Source of the DNA: Rhodospirillales bacterium
GTDB taxonomy: Bacteria; Pseudomonadota; Alphaproteobacteria; Rhodospirillales; Casp-alpha2
DNA: 64,000 nucleotides
Direction of reading: 5' to 3'
Assembly (NCBI GenBank): GCA_017644185.1
Contig: JAEPMA010000004.1
Span: forward strand, 186,001 to 250,000
Positions within the stretch are counted from its first letter, which is position 1. Each line of letters starts with the position of its first letter. Below, in pieces: positions 61,309 through 64,000 of this stretch. Under the pieces are notes generated by a model. It did not search any database and had not been told where the DNA came from. It was given only the letters and a program-made list of their open reading frames with translations. Both the position numbers and the translations under genes were made by a program.

Positions 61309-61661
61309 GCCCGTTACCTCGACCACGTGAAACGCTACCCCGCAATCACTAAAGCGGTGAGTTTCGGACGTTGCTCCCTGTCCCGGCCCCCCGGGTTATT
61401 CTTATTCGTTGGATTAATGCTATCGCCAGTTCCAAACCCTTTCAAGATGCATAAATGACGATCATTCGGATTGAAGGATCCAAAAGACAATCAACCGACC
61501 ATCAAAGTGGCTTCCAGGTCGTGGCAGGGGGCTTTCAAGCAACGCAAAAAAGCGCATCCATGTGACGCTTCGCACTTGCAGCGGCGCAACAGAATAGGCG
61601 CATCACCGACGGCCCCTGTTCGCATCGCCCGCCGGACACCCGGCGGCGCAAATGACCGCGC
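61309..61661. other. Intergenic region without recognised gene
   Basis: 353 nt between the ANTAR gene and tonB, both on the minus strand. I see no tRNA, no convincing small gene and no strong terminator; a GC-rich imperfect hairpin lies near 61629-61645. It presumably carries the promoter of the ANTAR gene. Confidence 0.5.
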
Positions 61662-62570
61662 TCAGTACAGTTGGAACTGCACCGGCACCGAGAGGGTCAA
61701 CTCACCTTGGGCAAAATCATCGGGAAGCGGCGGCAAAGGCGTCGCGCGCTCAATCATCTTAATCACTTCCTCATCGAGAGCCTTATAACCGGTGCCCCTC
61801 TGAATGCGGGCCGCCAGCACCTCCCCGCCGCGGTTCATCGTGAACGTCAGCACCGCAGTGCCCTCTTGGCGACGACGCCGCGCCGATGACGGATATTCCT
61901 TGTGTTGTTCCAACCATGCCTGCAACCGGGCGAAGTAACTGTCCGCCGACCCAGGGCGGCCACCGGAAGAAGCGTTGTCGCCACTCCCGACATTCGCGGA
62001 TTTCTTCGTCCCCGACTTACCGGCTGATCCGGCCACAGCGGGCGCCTGGGTGGATGGTTGCGCCTGGGGCGGCGCCGTAGACGCGACTTCCTTCGGGGCC
62101 ACGGGCTCAGGCTTGGACTCCGGCTCGGCGACTTCGACCGGTTTCGCCGTTTCCGGCTGCACTTCCTTAGGCGGCGTTGGTTTTGTCGGGACCTTCGCCG
62201 CTTCCGTCTTCGGCTTTACTTCGGCGACAGGCACAGTTTCTGCGTTTGGCGGCTCGACCGCTTCGACCTCGATAGGCTCAGGTGGCTCAATCGCGTCCAG
62301 TGGCTCCATAACCTCGGCGGTTTCCACGGGCGGGGGCTCCACGGGCTCGACCACGTCTTTTTCTGGCGCGTCCACCGTCTTCGCTTCAGGCGGCGCCACC
62401 GCCGTCGCACCCGGCGCACCGCCCGCCATACCGAACGAAATCTCCATCCCCCCGACACCCAGATTGGCAGCGCCACTTTCCTTCGGTTCCCAAAGCAACA
62501 GGATCAGTGATCCGTGCGCCAGAACCGCGACAAGGAACGCCACCAGCCAGTGTTTGCGGCGAATGCTCAT
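61662..62570 (-). CDS. TonB-family energy transducer
   Basis: 302 residues. An N-terminal membrane segment (WLVAFLVAVLAHGSLILLLW), a long Pro/Glu/Val/Lys-rich periplasm-spanning region (about 65-165), then a Gly/Ser linker and the TonB C-terminal domain from about 210: YFARLQAWLEQHKEYPSSAR, GTAVLTFTMNRGGEVLAARI and ALDEEVIKMIERATPLPPLP. Together with ExbB and two ExbD proteins upstream it would transmit proton-motive force to outer-membrane receptors. Its start overlaps the second exbD by 4 nt. Confidence 0.93.
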   Translation of the reverse strand: MSIRRKHWLVAFLVAVLAHGSLILLLWEPKESGAANLGVGGMEISFGMAGGAPGATAVAPPEAKTVDAPEKDVVEPVEPPPVETAEVMEPLDAIEPPEPIEVEAVEPPNAETVPVAEVKPKTEAAKVPTKPTPPKEVQPETAKPVEVAEPESKPEPVAPKEVASTAPPQAQPSTQAPAVAGSAGKSGTKKSANVGSGDNASSGGRPGSADSYFARLQAWLEQHKEYPSSARRRRQEGTAVLTFTMNRGGEVLAARIQRGTGYKALDEEVIKMIERATPLPPLPDDFAQGELTLSVPVQFQLY

Positions 62571-62983
62571 GGCGCTTGCCTCGCCGACGTTAAAAGCTTC
62601 ACCTTTTCCGCACCGGCTGCCTTCAGCACGTCCAGAACCCGGATCACCTGGGCAGCATCCACAGCCCCATCGGCCTTTACATGTACGATCTTACCTGCAC
62701 CGTCCCGAAGCGCGCCCCCCAGTCGCGCACCCAGATCGCCAAAGGCAACTTCCTCACCCCTCAACAACAAACGACCGTCCTTCGCAATTAACACCTGCAC
62801 CAGATGCTCGCCGGGATCCTTGTCGCTCTCGGACAGGGGAGGATCGATCTGCACCGGATCGGTTTTCGAAAGCTGTCCCGCCACCATGAAGAAAATCAAC
62901 AACAGAAAAACCACGTTGATCAGTGGCATTACACGCTGATCGTCGTCCGGTCGGCGGCGGCTCGGTTGGTCGAAAAACATCAT
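62567..62983 (-). CDS. ExbD/TolR-family protein (second copy)
   Basis: 138 residues: one membrane segment VMPLINVVFLLLIFFMVAGQ and a periplasmic domain with EHLVQVLIAKDGRLLLRGEE and ADGAVDAAQVIRVLDVLKAA. The proton-relay position normally an Asp in ExbD (LIDVVF) is Asn here (LINVVF), a notable change. It overlaps both neighbours by 4 nt. It may form a heteromeric ExbD stator subunit with the first copy. Confidence 0.9.
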   Translation of the reverse strand: MMFFDQPSRRRPDDDQRVMPLINVVFLLLIFFMVAGQLSKTDPVQIDPPLSESDKDPGEHLVQVLIAKDGRLLLRGEEVAFGDLGARLGGALRDGAGKIVHVKADGAVDAAQVIRVLDVLKAAGAEKVKLLTSARQAP

Positions 62984-63360
62984 CGCCCCTCCGGCGATGC
63001 GACGAAGGACACCTCTTTGCCACCCGCTGCCGCGATCCGATCAATCAACGCAACGGCCCGTTGGAGCGGCACACCCGGTGCCGGCTTTATTAAAACCTTC
63101 TGGGCCGGATCAGCAAGGAAGCGCTGACGCAACGTCTGCAACACATCGTCTTCGCTCATAGTCCGTCCGGAAAGCCTGAGATCATCACCCCGAAGCTCAA
63201 CCAACATGGCGCCCGCCATCTTCCCAGTGCCGCCGGCTTTGGCGACGCCCAGCTCAAGCGTCCGCCAATCCATGAACGATGATGCCAGCATGAAGAAAAC
63301 CAATAGGATGAACACCACGTCGATCAATGGCGTCATAGAGATGATGGCGCGGCGGCGCAT
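62980..63360 (-). CDS. ExbD/TolR-family protein (first copy)
   Basis: About 126 residues with the intact proton-channel motif MTPLIDVVFILLVFFMLASS and a periplasmic domain containing GAMLVELRGDDLRLSGRTMS then VLIKPAPGVPLQRAVALIDR. The start at MRRRAIISMTPLIDVVF lies 4 nt after the ExbB-like stop; a longer form with 34 more residues would overlap it. Its stop overlaps the second ExbD start. Confidence 0.88.
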   Translation of the reverse strand: MRRRAIISMTPLIDVVFILLVFFMLASSFMDWRTLELGVAKAGGTGKMAGAMLVELRGDDLRLSGRTMSEDDVLQTLRQRFLADPAQKVLIKPAPGVPLQRAVALIDRIAAAGGKEVSFVASPEGR

Positions 63361-63364
63361 ATTT

Positions 63365-64000
63365 TCAATCCGCCCCGATGCGTCCGGCGCCGCGCCCGGT
63401 GTCACCGTAAACATTTGCCGGAAGTCGCGACAGATCCTCCGTAAATACGTGCTGGATGGCATCGGCCATGGCGATCTGTGTGCGCTCAGCCACCCGTTCG
63501 AGCCAGTTGAACACAGCCACGGTCGGGATCGCGACGGCCAGGCCCACGGCCGTCGTCAGCAGAGCCTCCCAAATACCACCTGACAAGACCGATGGGTTAA
63601 CCTGATTGCCGGCCGCCTCCATCTGCTGAAACGCCGTGATCATGCCGAGCACTGTCCCGAACAGACCGAGGAGCGGCGCCAAACTGGCGATAACCTCCAA
63701 TGGTCGAAGATAAGATCTCATTGCCTCCACGCGGCGTTTTCCATACCGCACCGCTTCGGCGCGAATAGTGTCCCGCTCCAGATCACCTCGGATATGTCCG
63801 CGCAAGGCGACAGCGAGCGTCTGAGCGACCGGGTTCTTATCGCCCTGTACACAGGCCAACGCCTCCAGTGGTTTCCCAAGCCGCTTGAGTTTCACGGCGC
63901 GCTCGACATTGATCAGACGCGTTGCCCGCACCGACCAGAACTGCCACAGCTTGAGGACCGTGATCGCCATCGCCACGATCGACATCACGACCAGCACGGC
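63365..64000 (-). CDS. ExbB/TolQ/MotA-type proton-channel protein, 5' end outside the window
   Basis: At least 211 residues are visible. First membrane segment LVVMSIVAMAITVLKLWQFW; the long cytoplasmic loop; then LEVIASLAPLLGLFGTVLGM and EALLTTAVGLAVAIPTVAVF, the two conserved spans of ExbB/TolQ. The frame stays open to the last base of the window and a few N-terminal residues are probably missing. It forms the channel that ExbD and TonB use. Confidence 0.92.
   Translation of the reverse strand, partial: AVLVVMSIVAMAITVLKLWQFWSVRATRLINVERAVKLKRLGKPLEALACVQGDKNPVAQTLAVALRGHIRGDLERDTIRAEAVRYGKRRVEAMRSYLRPLEVIASLAPLLGLFGTVLGMITAFQQMEAAGNQVNPSVLSGGIWEALLTTAVGLAVAIPTVAVFNWLERVAERTQIAMADAIQHVFTEDLSRLPANVYGDTGRGAGRIGAD

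Overview
The window reads as chromosomal DNA of a GC-rich alphaproteobacterium, probably a marine or aquatic member near the Rhodospirillales; the order is an inference and no taxonomic search was run. Pointers are an IalB-family protein, a DUF1127 peptide, a ChvG/ChvI-like two-component pair with an HAFKAP phospho-acceptor box, a single-domain response regulator with a GPDRRR tail, and an NrtA-type binding protein with a Cys-rich N-terminal extension. Genes are dense, on both strands, with many 4-nt start/stop overlaps and four convergent pairs whose stop codons overlap. No insertion sequence, prophage, CRISPR array or integron was seen, so this looks like core or stable accessory chromosome.

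Layout. 1-18 kb: housekeeping and metabolic genes (sulfatase-modifying-factor-like protein, tRNA-Ser, lepA, IalB-like protein, asparaginase, TrmH-type methylase, quinone reductase, SpoIIE-type phosphatase, LysR regulator, acetoacetyl-CoA synthetase, SDR, trypsin-like protease, pterin dehydratase). 17-25.8 kb: envelope region with a PA2778/PA2779-type pair, a lipoprotein plus ChvI/ChvG-like regulator and kinase, small envelope proteins, a Gly/Asn-rich secreted protein and a polytopic membrane protein. 26-34 kb: tRNA-Ala, yggT, DUF167, folD, a ykkC-class riboswitch in front of an EamA transporter, an MFS transporter, rlmN, two related small proteins and argG. 34-47.9 kb: DUF4143 ATPase, UDG-like protein, Bax-like glucosaminidase, sirtuin, an LMW-PTP/fructosamine-kinase/HAD operon, thpR, aldo/keto reductase, FIST protein, arylesterase with the divergent ABC ATPase and FtsX-like permease, and a Bax-inhibitor-1 family protein. 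47.9-52.6 kb: a signalling island (periplasmic binding protein plus sensor kinase; divergent cytoplasmic kinase, coiled-coil protein and single-domain response regulator). 52.6-61.3 kb: a nitrogen-acquisition locus. 61.7-64 kb: an ExbB-ExbD-ExbD-TonB operon cut by the window end.

The most coherent system is the nitrogen locus. Two ANTAR-domain regulators lie upstream of an NrtA/CynA-type ABC transporter, cyanase, a HupE/UreJ metal permease, a G3E (CobW) GTPase, a WD40 protein and a small Cys protein, all on the minus strand. A textbook sigma-54 promoter precedes the second regulator. The leader between that regulator and the transporter folds into two hexaloop hairpins whose loops both carry A at position 1 and G at position 4, the signature of ANTAR antitermination targets, followed by a terminator-like stem and a T-run. 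The locus is therefore predicted to be switched on by nitrogen limitation through sigma-54 and NtrC and gated by RNA antitermination. The second RNA device is the ykkC-class riboswitch before the EamA gene, whose closing stem shares bases with a downstream terminator-like hairpin.
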